From the NCBI RefSeq assembly GCF_019578655.1, contig NC_063256.1, positions 8,742,001 to 8,806,000 of the forward strand: DNA of 64,000 nt. Direction: 5' to 3'. How positions within the stretch are numbered: position 1 is the first letter of the stretch; the number at the start of each line of letters is the position of its first letter. Both the position numbers and the translations under genes were made by a program. This document shows positions 16,382 to 29,300 of the stretch, piece after piece. A model generated the notes under the pieces. The model had not been told where the DNA came from. It ran no database searches and was given only the letters and a program-made list of their open reading frames with translations. The DNA is from Ricinus communis (lineage: Eukaryota; Streptophyta; Magnoliopsida; Malpighiales; Euphorbiaceae).

Positions 16382-19300
16382 TCAGGGCAATTTCCAAGGG
16401 GCACTAGCTATTTTGTCAAAACTATCCCGGGCGTTGCTAATGCGTGTGTTCAGAGAATGCATATGCAATTGCAACCTGGAAATCGAAATTTTCTTTGTTT
16501 CCATCACTGACTTGGATGTAGCAAGTTCTTCCTGTAACTCCATTATCTTCTTTTCAATGTCCTTTATCTTTGCATCCAAATTACCGCTCTCATCAGTGTG
16601 CTCCCTTATCTGTTTTTCAACATCTTTTGTTTCATTCAGGAGTTCTTCTTTCCCGTTTTTTATTAATAACAATTCCTTCACGCGGTTTCTTGGCATGGTA
16701 ACATCAAATCCATGCTTCTCCAAATCAAGAAGACTTTCCAAAGTACTCAACAAAACGCTTTCAGAATCATCAAGTCTCAGAGAGGTTATCTTCTCAAACA
16801 AACTGGCAAACGTTACCATAATACCAATGGCCGACCCTTCGCGATACTCCTCTTTACAATCAGCTAAAGGATGAAAATGAGGTTTTTGGGGCATGATTCG
16901 GAATATTTCCATAGATTCAATTGTCTTCCATACCAATGATCTCTTCACAAAAGGCAAGCACTCATTTCGATCGGCTCTGCAGTCATGTTGGATCTCATTC
17001 ACAGAAGATACCATTGCTCGATCAACATGTCTTTCTCTCATCTCATCCCATCCACAAGAAGACCTTCCAGAAGATAGTACTGGGTAGAAAACAAATAGTC
17101 AAGCAAAATGCAATAATTCAGAGTGCAAGTGTCTTGAGCAACTTACCTAATTCTTCGCCACTGACAGAGGAATGCATTCCCCCGATCCACGTTGAGAGAG
17201 GTTGATCATCATCAACCACAGCCTTTGACCCAGTGGTAACTGCCATGTCAACTTCTTTTGTCAAGCAATCTGTCTCCAAAACTCCAGCTGTTTTCTCTGT
17301 AAACAAAACTTGAGAAACTACAAAGTTACAAACTGGGATTCAATTCCTGATAAAGTAGACATAAAATGTTTGTGTGTGCACATATACACACTTGTGTTAT
17401 CCTTAAAACTTTAACTAAAACTATGGAGACTGCATACAACTGAAGAAGATACATGGTCAAGGAAATGGCCCTTTAGAAATTAAATATTAAGAAAAGAAAT
17501 TCAGAAACTTATTTACTACTTTAGTTGCAGTGGTCATTAAAGGATTAACACATACATACTAATTTGGCATATTATTTCTTCATATTTGTACTTCTGTGGA
17601 GTTGCTTTATTTTCCACAGATGATAAAAAAAAAATCAATGGTGACAATGCATAAGTAGAAAGCTTTTTTTCCATTTTTTCCTTTTCTTCCTAAGGTGGAG
17701 ATACTAATGACAGATCAAGGCCATATTTCTAAAGCTTGTGATAAAAAGGGGTTTTGTTACAAGACCTACTCCTTCCCATCCCAGAAATAACTGAAGAGAG
17801 ATATCTTCAGTCACCACCATTGGCATAAAAGAGAAAGACTCCGCAACATCAATACCCATTAAAAAGGTTAAAAGATTATCAACAAAAGAAGATAGAAAAG
17901 GCATACCAATGTTCTAAGCTAACCAAATAAACTTAATAGGAAACAGATTAAGAAACTTAGATATATTTTAGTCGCAGTCGCATTAAAGGATTAGAAACGA
18001 TTTATTATTTGATATCAGATACATCTTGCCTCTATTTGGGGAATCGGGGATATTATATTCACTATTGTTTATCTAGTACTCAATAGCACCAAACAAGATA
18101 GTAAAGAATTTCAATGAAACACGCCATTAGTATGAGCCTCAACAGCAAGAACTTGAGAATTCAAAGGCATGTTAATGAATCTTAATTTTCTAGCTACTTA
18201 GCTTATTAGATTTCTGGGTCTTAATAAATAAATTGAAAAAGCCCTCTAATCTCTGAAATTCATTGCATTGAACATTCCTAAAAAGCCCTCTAATCTCTGA
18301 AATTCATTGCATTGAACATTCCTAATGGGAAGCTCAAAATAATTTTCAGGTTCTAGACCCCTCATACCTGTAAACTCCACCCTTGTCTGTGTTGGCAATT
18401 CAACTTCATTAGTTGGTTGAACTTTTAGAACTATTTCATTAGCAACATCTTCAATTCCATGGTCCTCCTTACCTACAATTGTAGTATGTGTTTGTGTATC
18501 TTAAAACACATATATCTGACTGATGATCATGGTTTGAAGTTCTAACATACCAGCCTCTGAAGCCATTCGGCTAATCGTTACTAGTTTCCTTGGTCTTCCT
18601 CTCTTTCTTCGTTGACTGCTTCCATGTTTATGCTGATTAAGTCCCTGCAAACGAAATAGAAAATGTTGAAAGATAAAGCCAACTGGTCAAGAAGCAAACA
18701 GGATAAGATGTAACTGATCCAAACAGACAAAAGCAAATCACATGAGAACAACAAAGCAGAGGAAAAACAGGGGGAATGCACTCATTAAACTGAGAACTGA
18801 TATCATACAAACAGCAAAAAAAAAAAAAAAAAAAGAAGAAAATACTTCAATAGCCGAATATCTGAAATCTTAAAACAACTTATGCAGATGTCTTCATAAA
18901 CTCGGTATGCAATGAAATGACTAACAACATTTGTTGATGATTTCCCCTTCCCCAAAGTTGCTCTGATTTTTCATCACCAAATTAACAGCCCTGTATTTAA
19001 GGTTATGCTCAATTCTTTCTTCAGAGCTTCGCTCTAATGTAAGGATGAAAAATTGATTAGGCAATCGTTTCAACTATTTAAATGAAATGCACCAGACTTT
19101 CATAAATCCAACTCACTTCTATCAGAGGTAATCCAATTAAAACAAGTAAATTTATCATAACACACATAAACACAAAGGTTAACCTAACATGAAGGTTATG
19201 TTATTCATTTACTAAGGAAACTGCTCTTAGTTGATATTAAACTGTGAATAACCATGAAAGTAACAACTTTTGACCTAGTAGGCTAGTATTATATACAATA

Positions 19301-22300
19301 TCTTCTCAGTATCACGTGTTTCAATTCTGACAACTGATCTTGACGGTTCTCTAGAGGTTTCTTTTTTTCAGATAAAATCTCCTTCCCAAGATCAATGCAG
19401 ACAAAAACATGCTTACCGTGACCTTGTCTCCTGCTGAATCATTTAAGTTCATCTGATCCTTCATAAGCTTCAGTGTCTCCCCACCTTGAAGCTCAGTTCC
19501 CTTAGCTTCTAATGCTAAGACAAGAGGGACCTTAGCTCCTTTCTTCTTTTTTTTCCCACTTTCATTGATGTGGGTAGCAGCATACACTATATCGTAAGAA
19601 CTACTCAGGCGAACTTCTTTAAATAAAACTAGAGAAGCAATGAGAAAAAATTAATTACTAAAGAGCAATAGCGAGTATCACCTGCTGCTGAAACCTGTGG
19701 ACTTCTAAATGGTGGTTTAGTAAGTCGCCATTTCCTTGTCACAATATCCGAACTTTGGGATTTCACTTCAGTAACTTTCTGCTGCCTACTCTTCTGCGTG
19801 AATAAGGAAAAATGTGATCTGAAAATAAATAAAAGGTGTAGAAAAATTTTCAATGTGGACGCATGCTCAGTGGGCAAACAAAACTATTTAATAACTATCC
19901 TTTTCAAAAAATAAAAATAATAAAATATTCACCAATGCCAACAAAAGATCTGATATGTATGGTGAATTTTTATTTCCAATCAACTTTTTCTAAAGTGCAA
20001 TGCAAATAATATTTAATGATTTTTTAACACATTATACAATTGTATAGATATATGGTAACGCACTATAATAATTCTATTAACACTGAGAGTAGAGTACCTT
20101 TGCAGTCCGAAGTGTGTAATACAAATAAAAGTTAAGTACAAAAAATAATTAGATCTTATCAGTGAAACTAAATTTCCTACTCATCCACATTGGAATATGA
20201 TCCATTCTTTTTAAAGACAACTATTTTGATACACCATTAACTTTGTAAAACTTCAAGATAATTTAAAAAAAAGTGTATTGAGATATTTCCTATATATTTG
20301 CTGGCATATCCAATGCATAAAATAGTTTTAGAAAAGATTATGTAGATCTTTGTATAAGACTCTGCAAACTAAAAGACGAGCGCAATGAAAGAACAGGCAA
20401 ACCAAAATACTATAGAATAAAAATAATTGAAAAGAAATCACAAATGGTAATATACCTCAGGTAGCTCTTTAATACGAATAAGGACGATATCAGATTGAGG
20501 AACAGCCTGCAACTTCAAAGTTACTCCAATAAGCATAACCATCGAATGAGTATATTAAACAGAAACACCAAAATAGTTGATGGCTTATGCTTAGAAATGA
20601 AAGCAACAGGGAAACATGGTGGTCTTACATAATTGGGACTTCTTTTATATCAATAGCTTTCAACTGTTCACATGCAAATAAGATTCCACAGAAATGTAAA
20701 TTGTATTCTGCTTTAGGGTCAATATACTACCATAATATTAAGAAGTCCTCTTTTCTATAATGTGATGCTTGGTCATCCCTTTTTTTCTATTTTCAGAAAT
20801 TCCCCTTAATAGTATTAAGCAAAAATAATCTAAATAATTCCATAATTATGTTATGTTCACAGGGCAACCAACTCTAATAATTTAACAAGAATTGCAGAGC
20901 CAACCCATTGAGCAGAAATTATCTTGCAGTTGTCCCAAGTGCAACCAATCATTACAATTACAGGCAAGCTGAATTCTTTCTCAAGCCAGCGACTACTGTT
21001 CTGAATCAAGTTCTGTACGTGGTATTGAAAGATTCAAAGCTATATATTCAAATAGTGCTGACAGCCCCATCCTGTCACAAAACAGCAACAGGAGCTACCA
21101 GAAAATTATTGCTAACAGTTGCATGTTTCTTTGGATCAAAGGGCTGTACTGTACAAGCAAATTTGAATATATTGACATACTGCATGAAATGCACAGTACT
21201 AATCAGTTAAGGCTTCAAGAGAGAAAATTCAACTCACATTTGTCTTTCCTGCTGGAGTGTTCTCGGTTTTAGCAGTAACCCGCTCAGTGATCACAGGTTT
21301 TTTGGAGAATCTGGTCCTTCTACCTCCAGTTGTTCGAGTGGCTAAACCACGGAGAGTTTCTATAGTTGGTGTTTCAATTGGCATCTTTGTTAAAGGCAAT
21401 GCTGCAACTGATAATGGGACATCTACAGCATCCTCTTCTATTGACTTTCTAGAAGAACATGAATGAGTACCAGTATTATTAGGAGCAGCCAGTTTTATCT
21501 TCTTGCTTGGAGGCAAGATATTAGAAGGTATCTTTTCATTGAAATGAAGCGACTGCTCCAACAAATTCCTCGTGGTTGTAGAACAAGGTACTTTCTCTTC
21601 AGTCCTACCCTCCGTGGCACCCGAACGATCTAGTCTTACAGACATGTCAGGTTTATCACTGTGGCAGTGGACATTACCCAACTTTCTTTTATCATCAGAA
21701 GCAACCATGACTTCCTGAAACAAAAGCTGCTGGTTAAGCCACCAAATTAGACTGAAACCTCTACATCTAAGCCTTTCTACTATTAATGCTGCTAACTCTC
21801 AGAAAGAAGCAAAATATCCTAAAACACCAAGCAGAGAAGATGGCACAACTAATCCCAAACAACTCTTAGCCATTGCCACGTTTGTAAATCACATTAACAA
21901 CAATTTGTCACATTCTAAATGCTATATTAGTCAATTAATATGCAATTTTGAATTGCTGCTAGTGGGAAATGCAAAAACATTAAAAGAAATTTGTTGCAAT
22001 AGAAGTGTGTGAGGGTTTGTGGATCTTTGTTCAGCAAGTAGAGATAAGACTTTCACCACACTACATAGTGCATACCTTGTAAGAAATGAATGATGCAATC
22101 ATGCAATAGGAAAGAAAACAAGGTCAGCAGGGGAAAAAATCAGTTCTGCTCTTAAGGGTCCATTACGCAGCTCTGAATCCAAATATTTTCACATCTTCCT
22201 GTATTATATGAACTTATACAATATATATTCTAACCTGTTATAGGTATTTGCATTGTACTTGTAGCATATTCCCGGTAAAAATGTACAGATAACCAAGCAA

Positions 22301-24253
22301 AAGCTGGCAATCCCCTCCACAAAAGAGAAATAGTTGGAAAACAATGTAATGGTGAGGGAGATCTAAGCCTAACACTACAAGAGATGATCATTATCATTCT
22401 ATCTCTAGCAGCTTGTGGAGACGCATATGCCTTGGAACTAACAAAAAAGCAAATAAATTAACCGAATGACCAAATTATGTATTGAAGTATTAACACGAAA
22501 GATACTGAGAAAGTTCCATATCATTAATGCTAAGCATATATCTAATTGGAGAGAATCCACTTGCCACCTTCTTTTATGACTATCAAAAGCAATATACAGG
22601 AAAATTAAACAGAAACAAAGTTCTCATCTTAATTTTACATTAAACTCCATAAGCAAGACTAACGTTCCACAAACACCATGAAAAGCTCATTCATCATAAT
22701 AAATTGTAACCACACCTCAAAAGAACAAATCCAAATGCCCAACAAAATTTTTACCTTGTATTTACACTTCCATTGGCCATCAATCCATTCCGCATGAGGC
22801 CTTATCTTTGAGTAATCAAGTTCTTTTTCCACATTTCCATGCTTAAAATAGATTTTAAACCTCCTCCCAGCAAGAAGTTTAGTAATTAATCCAGACCGCC
22901 AACAACAGTCATATTGTGCATCCACCTTTTCAAGCAACTCAAAATTTCTGTCTGCATAATGAGGAGGAACAGGCCGAATGTGGAGGGAGTCCACATTAAC
23001 TTTTGTCCCAGCCTCATCATTGTTCCCTGAGCTTTGATACTTCACTAAGAAAGTGTCATCCCCATTTTCCTTTATGACAACTGCAGGGAACCAAGCATCA
23101 CGGAAATTTTCTTTGTCAATATTCACCTCTATTGCTGTGCCTGAGCTAAAAATCGACCCTGTCGTTTGCTTTAAAAATCAAATGGTAAAACCAAATTATT
23201 CAAATGGTTTGCAAATTGGTCACATAGCATAAGTCTTCAACTCTGTCTTATGATATAGAAAGAACACTACAAATTTCCAGAATTGAGGAAGTAAAGTAAA
23301 TAAATAATACAAACATAAACTAAAAGTGATTAGGCTGTGCAACTCAAAATAAAAATAATAAATAATAATAACAAATAAATAAAAGCATGCAAAGTTGCCC
23401 ATAACATCCAAATTTTACCAACAAACTTCTCCCCCTCTAACATGCAATTGACATGCTACGATTACAGCAATCTAAGATTTCAATATAAGTTTAGTCAAAG
23501 AAAATGGTAAAAAAATAGCACTTACAAATTAAATTAGTATTTAACAGAATCACAAAGAAAAAAAGCAAGAAAAACACTACGGAACCTAAATTCCATAACA
23601 GGCTCCTTATTGAAACAAAAAAAAAAAAAAAAAAAAAAAAAAGAATTGCAACCAACGTCTTTAGTTAAATCATAACAACATTTACAAAAATACTATAAAA
23701 TACTATTTTAAACATGAGAAAAGTTTTAATAAAAATTCAATAAATTACAACTTTGAGATACCTGCTTCTCAGGTGAAACCCAGTTGCCATTAACCCAATC
23801 CCAATGAGGTCTTAAATCTTTACCATCAAAATCAATAACATCAGGTGGATTATCAAAATAAACCCTATATCTAGAACCATCCAAAACTTTTCTTACAATA
23901 CCATTCCACCAACCATCTCTATACCCAGCATCAACGACATCGTTTTCTTCAAAAACAAGGTTGTCATTACTCCGAGGAGGTAAAGGCCTCACATATGCAG
24001 GATCCACTAGCTCTGTTAATGGAGTAGACCCATCTTCTTTAACCAATGTTTTGTACTCAATCACTATTTTTCTTCTCTTTTTTGAAGCTGATGATTTGCC
24101 TGCTGCTGCTGCTGGTGATTCAACAATTGTTGCCACATACCATGCTCCTCTAAACCCATCGTCGTCGCTGCTTACCTCCACCTCTTCACCTTTACCAAAA
24201 CACAAGCTGTTTTGGGCATTTTGTGGCTGGGAATCTGAATCTAATCGTACCAT
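16382..24253 (-). CDS. Agenet/Tudor, AT-hook and DUF724 domain protein
   Basis: Ten exons join in frame (minus strand): 23762-24253, 22755-23168, 21238-21714, 20456-20506, 19682-19793, 19417-19616, 18551-18644, 18368-18472, 17147-17296 and 16382-17079. They give 930 residues. Exons 1 and 2 each encode a pair of Agenet/Tudor-like modules, each pair ending in a HxxWxxGxW motif: roughly residues 18-92 and 98-158, then 175-235 and 241-302. A basic, serine-rich linker follows. An AT-hook (RKRGRPRK, GRP core at 598-600) is encoded by exon 7. The DUF724 domain spans about 740-925 and begins LPFVKRSLVWKTIES; its last 90 residues are predicted coiled coil. Agenet modules bind modified histone tails in several plant proteins and AT-hooks bind the DNA minor groove, so a nuclear chromatin-linked role is inferred; DUF724 proteins themselves are poorly understood. 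The closest Arabidopsis relatives are probably DUF724 proteins such as AtDUF6. Short exons 4 and 5 are the least certain. Confidence 0.88.
18236..18323. repeat. Exact 44-bp tandem duplication in a DUF724 intron
   Basis: Units 18236-18279 and 18280-18323 appear identical base for base. They lie in the intron 17297-18367, near its 5' end on the minus strand, about 45 bases from the donor. Exact identity suggests a recent slippage or unequal exchange event. Confidence 0.9.
18816..18834. repeat. Poly-A run, 19 bases
   Basis: A homopolymer on the plus strand, so a poly-T tract in the transcribed sense of the DUF724 intron. Confidence 0.85.
23617..23642. repeat. Poly-A run, 26 bases
   Basis: A homopolymer in the first intron of the DUF724 gene (poly-T in transcript sense). 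Length is likely variable between individuals. Confidence 0.85.
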
Positions 24254-25437
24254 TACGCTTTCTAGAAATTTTGAGCGAGTGTAAGCAGAAAAACAAACCC
24301 CAGTAAGGGTTTTTGTGCCCTTTATTTTTTTGTTTCTCGGGTCAAGAATCGATGATAAAGCATTCAGTTTTTTAATGTGGCATGGAAGTTTTTTTTTTTT
24401 TTTAATGGGTTTTATTTTTGGCGGGCTATTTTTTACCCTTCACTTTTTTTCTCTGGAATTTTCATCACTCTGGAATTTTTGCAAGCGGCTAACTGGCGGA
24501 ATGTGAAATTTGCGGATTTGATTATCATTAGTGTTAAAGATGAAATTACCAATTGCTGCTACAATTCGGAATTAATCATTTCTTTGATTACTGGGATTTG
24601 AATACAGTTGCCTTATTAAGTAAAAAAGAGAAGAAAGAAAAAAAAAAAAGACAGTATCTGTTTTATTATAGATATGTTTTACCTTTATCGTTGAACGCTA
24701 ACATTAACGAGTGTTCTAGTACCCATATTAATACGCTGCTTCCTTTCTCTTTTTTCTTATTCTTTTTCTTTTAAATCTTAGAACCACTCTTTCACTTTAA
24801 TTAAATACGGTAAGTTCTTTTATATTTAATAATTAATTAGTTAATTACTAAAAAATAACTTTTGATTTATATTGAATAATAATAACACTATTATTTAACA
24901 ATAACATAATTTAATAATAATTTTTTATAATATAATTTTTATATACAAAAGATTTTAAGAAAAATAAATTTATCAGAAATAATTTTATTACTGTTGATAA
25001 AATATTATTAAAATATTAGATCATTTTTAATTACTTATTAAATTATAATTAAATATTAAATTATAATTAAGTCTCTTCTTATATAATGATCTATAATTTT
25101 CAATTTATATATTGCAGTATATTTTGAATATATTGATTAATTATTATTTTAAGTTTTTAAACAATATAATTCTAATAAATTAATCTCATTTGAATTTATA
25201 ATTCTTATTTTTAATATAGAATAAGTATGTAATAATTATTTATAAGTATAATAATTATAAAAGATCTGTATGTTTAAACTAAACACGAATAGAGCTAGCT
25301 TAAAGTTATAATAATCGGTTTGTTTTGTCATTTGCACAAATCTATAATTAAATTGTACCCAACTATCTAATTAATTAAATTGATGGACGATAACAACTCC
25401 TATTATTAATATAGAATAAGCATGTAATATAATATAA

Positions 25438-26361
25438 TTAGTTTCTGTGCCCGCTCATAGAGCGAATTATTATATAACGACTTACTTAAGAATTAATTAG
25501 AATTGAAAAATAATAGAATTATAAAACATACAAAATGGCAATAATTTTTTATTTTGTTTCGTTGCATATAAATTATTATTAATTTTAATTATAAACATTA
25601 CATATGTAAAGAACTAAATTTAAAATAATATAAAAAAATAAAAGATTGATATTAAAATAATATAAAAAATAAGAAATAAGTCTTAAAATAACTAAATTTT
25701 TAACAATGAGATTGTTTAACTATACAGCTAATTTATTTATATGATACACAAAAGATATTCATATTGATATATGAATTTATAAATTAAACTATTAAATTAA
25801 AATTTTAATATAATCAAGTAAAAGAATACTAACATGAATATTACGTAATCATGTAACTTCTTAACGAATTAAAATAATTTTTTTTAAGCAATACTTTTTG
25901 AGAGTTTTTAAAAATAAAATTACAAATTATTGTAATGCTAGTTCCAGAAGTTATATTTTTGCATTCCCGTTAATCTTCTTCGAAGATGAAGATAAAGATA
26001 AAATTGAAAATGAAAATGGAAATGGAAAATATAGAATATATAAATGATAAAATGGTGATTTATATTATAATACTTGTAATGATAAATAATGACTTTTCAA
26101 TTATCAAAAGGAAAAGCATAAAATACAAAATTAGTACAGTATGAAAATTAAAAATTGTTAATAATATATATAATTAATAGAGGAGATGAATATAGTTATA
26201 CTAATGTTAATTGGAAATTAATACAAATCTAAAGATGAAGTAAAAAATAAAAATAGTTATTTTATAAAAGTTAAAACTAAAAAACTCGAAATCCCTTAAA
26301 AATCATAAAAGATCTCAAGTGAAGAGAGAGAAAGTCCTGCTTTCATATATATAGATATAGA
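25438..26361 (-). mobile_element. Short non-autonomous Helitron
   Basis: Read on the minus strand, the element begins TCTATATCTATATATATG at 26361, preceded by A. It ends CTAA at 25438, followed by T, so it sits in the AT target that Helitrons use. A perfect 5-bp hairpin (CGCTC-TAT-GAGCG, 25452-25464) lies 10 bases before the CTAA end. The TC start, CTRR end, subterminal hairpin and A/T insertion are the standard Helitron signature. The 924-bp body has no coding capacity for a Rep-helicase, so movement would have required proteins from elsewhere. Confidence 0.6.
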
Positions 26362-26403
26362 TTTCTTACATTCTCCTTTATCACTTACTCTTTAATTTTA
26401 TTT

Positions 26404-26790
26404 AAAGATGGAGATCGAAATAAAATTGAAAATGAAGATGGAGATGGAAATTATAAAATTTATATTAGAATAGTTGTGGTGATAAATGATAACTTTTCAA
26501 TTATCAAAATAGAGGTTATCAGACACAAATTTAGCTCAAATAAAATTATGAAATACAAAATTAGCATAATATAAAATTAAGGGTTGTTAATAACATGCAT
26601 AATTAATAGAGGAGATGAGAATAGTTATATTAACATTAATTGATAATTAATATAATTTAAATACGAAAGAAAAAAATAAAAATTATTATTTTATAAAATT
26701 AAAACTAAAAACTTACAACAATCCAAATAAATACCTTAAATTTTATAAAAAAATATTTAAGTAAGGAGACAAAAAGTAAAATATAAAATA
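26404..26790 (-). mobile_element. Diverged copy of the adjacent Helitron's 5' part
   Basis: From about 26404 onward the sequence tracks 25984-26340 in order. Shared blocks include ATAAAATTGAAAATGA, CTTTTCAATTATCAAAA, TAATTAATAGAGGAGATGA and AAAATTAAAACTAAAAA, with many small gaps and substitutions between them. The outer TC end seen in the neighbour is degraded here (AT-rich near 26800). This is an older, truncated relative lying side by side in the same orientation. Confidence 0.5.
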
Positions 26791-28776
26791 TATATATATA
26801 TTACTTCTTTTGCAGTAAAAAAAGTTCAAGACCCGTATGCTATTTTCGCGCAACATTGCTCTGTATAAGAAATAAAAGGTTGCACTATTATCATATACCA
26901 GTAATCAAAAAATAGAAAATTGAAACTGAGTATTAAAAAGATAAATTTTTGAATTAACATTCACATTTGCTTATTATACCAGTAAATGGATTTGCTTAAG
27001 TTGTTATCCAACAACTTCATTTTCAATGTGAGAATAGATAGTTCTTTACTAATAACTTTAAAAAAAATCAATATGAAATGAGAATAAGTGAGAAAGCAAT
27101 CATATGAAAAATCTTGAAAGAAAAAAATACTTTCACTTATATAAAAAAATTGTCTGTTTTACAAACATCACTTGAAATGAGGAGTTATTTTTTTTACCAA
27201 AAATTATGGCATGTTATGGTATTAATAAAAAGTCATTACAATCACAATTGATTGTTTGTATAATGAAAGATTTTGTAACTGATTCCTAAGGAAAGGCTAA
27301 GGTTTATGCTAATACTTTATGTCAAGTGATATATGCATGCCAAATAGGACACCTACAATAATGGACGTGTAATACAATCCTGACTTAAAAATAATAATGA
27401 CATTATTAAATTATTAAATAAATAATAAATAATGTTTACATTAAAATATATAGTAAAAGTATTAACATATTAGATGATTATATAAATAAATTCTGATTTT
27501 TAAATAGAATGAATATTCTATAATAAATTTTTATGATGTTTTTATTAAACAAGATACATATTTATTAAACTTATATTATAATAATATGTCTTATAAATAA
27601 TTTATAAAAAATAATTTAAACATTAAAATATATATTTAAAAATAATATAACTTACCCTATGGAGTATAAAAAATAATGTTATAAAATGTTTTTTTATGAG
27701 AATTAATGATAAAGATTAACTTAATTTTAATAACTTAAATTTTTTATAATAAATAAGAGATTATACTTTAAATGTAATCTAATAATTTAATATACTTATT
27801 AGTGTGTAATGCTCTCTTGTACTCTAAAACAACTAAAATTCTTACAATTTAGAAAAAATTTGTGTAAAACACTATTTGCATATAGATATAGATGATAATG
27901 TATAATACATATGAAAAGACAGTTTTGCTAATAGTTTTTAAATTTTTTTATTATTAAATCAAAGAAGACTAATTAATCAAACAATTTAATTAAAATATAA
28001 ACCATTTAAATAAATCTAATAAATTCGATAATTAAACTACTTAATACACTCCGATTTGAACTAATTACTAGTTATCTTTATATATTAATTTTTGAGACCC
28101 AATATTCTTTTAACACGTATGCTTAAGTTTTGACACGTAAAATTTTTATTTTGACATGTGTACTATTTTGACACCTAGGATTCAAACTTATATATAAAAT
28201 TTTTTCTATTAATTTATTGATTAATAAGTTACATTCATAATTAAACACTCGTTCTAATCCTAAAATATAACATATTACTAATAAATTAATTTTTTAATTA
28301 GATAATGATTAGTTTTCTAATTAGATAATAATTATTTTATAAGATAGCATATTAATTATTTTTTAATATTATATTTAACTAACAAATTATTTTTCTAATT
28401 AGATAATAATTTTAATTATAAAAATAATATTTTTAAATATTACATTCACTAATAAATTAATTTTTAATTATATAATAATTTATAATTCTAAGAAAATAGT
28501 AATATCAATTATATTGATAGTAATGTACATATTATCAGTGTTAATAAATAAATATTTTAAAAATAATTTATTGATAGTATTACTTTAAAGATAATACTAA
28601 TAAATAAATATTTTATTAATTTAATAATATAAATAAAATTTTAAAATATAGAAAATATTTAAAAATAGTTAGTTTGTTATTATTTTTAAAATTACTATAA
28701 GTCAATATTAAATATTAAATAATTAATTAAATTATATTTATAAATATAACTTTATAATTAAAATAATAATAATGAC

Positions 28777-28802
28777 CGTACAACGCACGAATGGACGACT
28801 AG
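28777..28802 (+). mobile_element. Possible Helitron 3' end (decayed)
   Basis: The stretch CGTACAACGCACG (weak 3-bp stem) is followed after 9 bases by CTAG and then T. Many plant Helitrons end in a CCGTGCAACGCACGG-like hairpin plus CTAGT, and this looks like a mutated form. I could not place a matching 5' end. Confidence 0.35.
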
Positions 28803-29263
28803 TTTTTATTAGTTTAATAATTATTTATATTACTTGATGGCTAGTGCCAATTACTATCATTCATAAATTAAGCAAGCTTTTAGAAAAATAAACGATATAT
28901 TCCCATGTGAACTTATTAAAGTAGTCGTTTGAATGTTGTAAATATTTTTATTTATAATTTCTATCCGAACATATGATCGAATTAAGTAAGTTCAAACAAA
29001 AAAACTTTTTTTTTAATTCAACTACAAATTAGTTTACATAATGATTACTATAACATAACTCAATTATATTTTATTGTTACTCAATTATATTTATTAATTA
29101 AATAAAATTTCAAAAAATAATCTATTAAGTGTTGAGAATATCCAAATACATTTATCTTTATAATAAATTATTTCGATTTAATTGCTAAATAATCTTATAT
29201 TTTGCACTTTAATCTTTTATAGTAAAATTATTAATCAAAATTTATTATTGTGACTATAATTTT

Positions 29264-29300
29264 AAGAATAATAATAATAATGATAATAATAATAATAAAT
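29264..29300. repeat. Imperfect (AAT)n microsatellite
   Basis: AAT/ATA units are interrupted by one GAT. It lies in the AT-rich spacer. Confidence 0.7.

Noticed and set aside
16413..16874. 153-codon open frame on the plus strand
   Set aside because: It lies antisense to the DUF724 exon 16382-17079, whose minus-strand frame has the conserved domain.
23961..24284. 107-codon open frame on the plus strand
   Set aside because: It is antisense to the first DUF724 exon; the Agenet-coding frame on the minus strand explains the region.
27881..27893. Another Helitron 5' end on the minus strand (TCTATATCTATATG)
   Set aside because: No matching 3' end was found, and such TA-rich words are expected by chance in this spacer.
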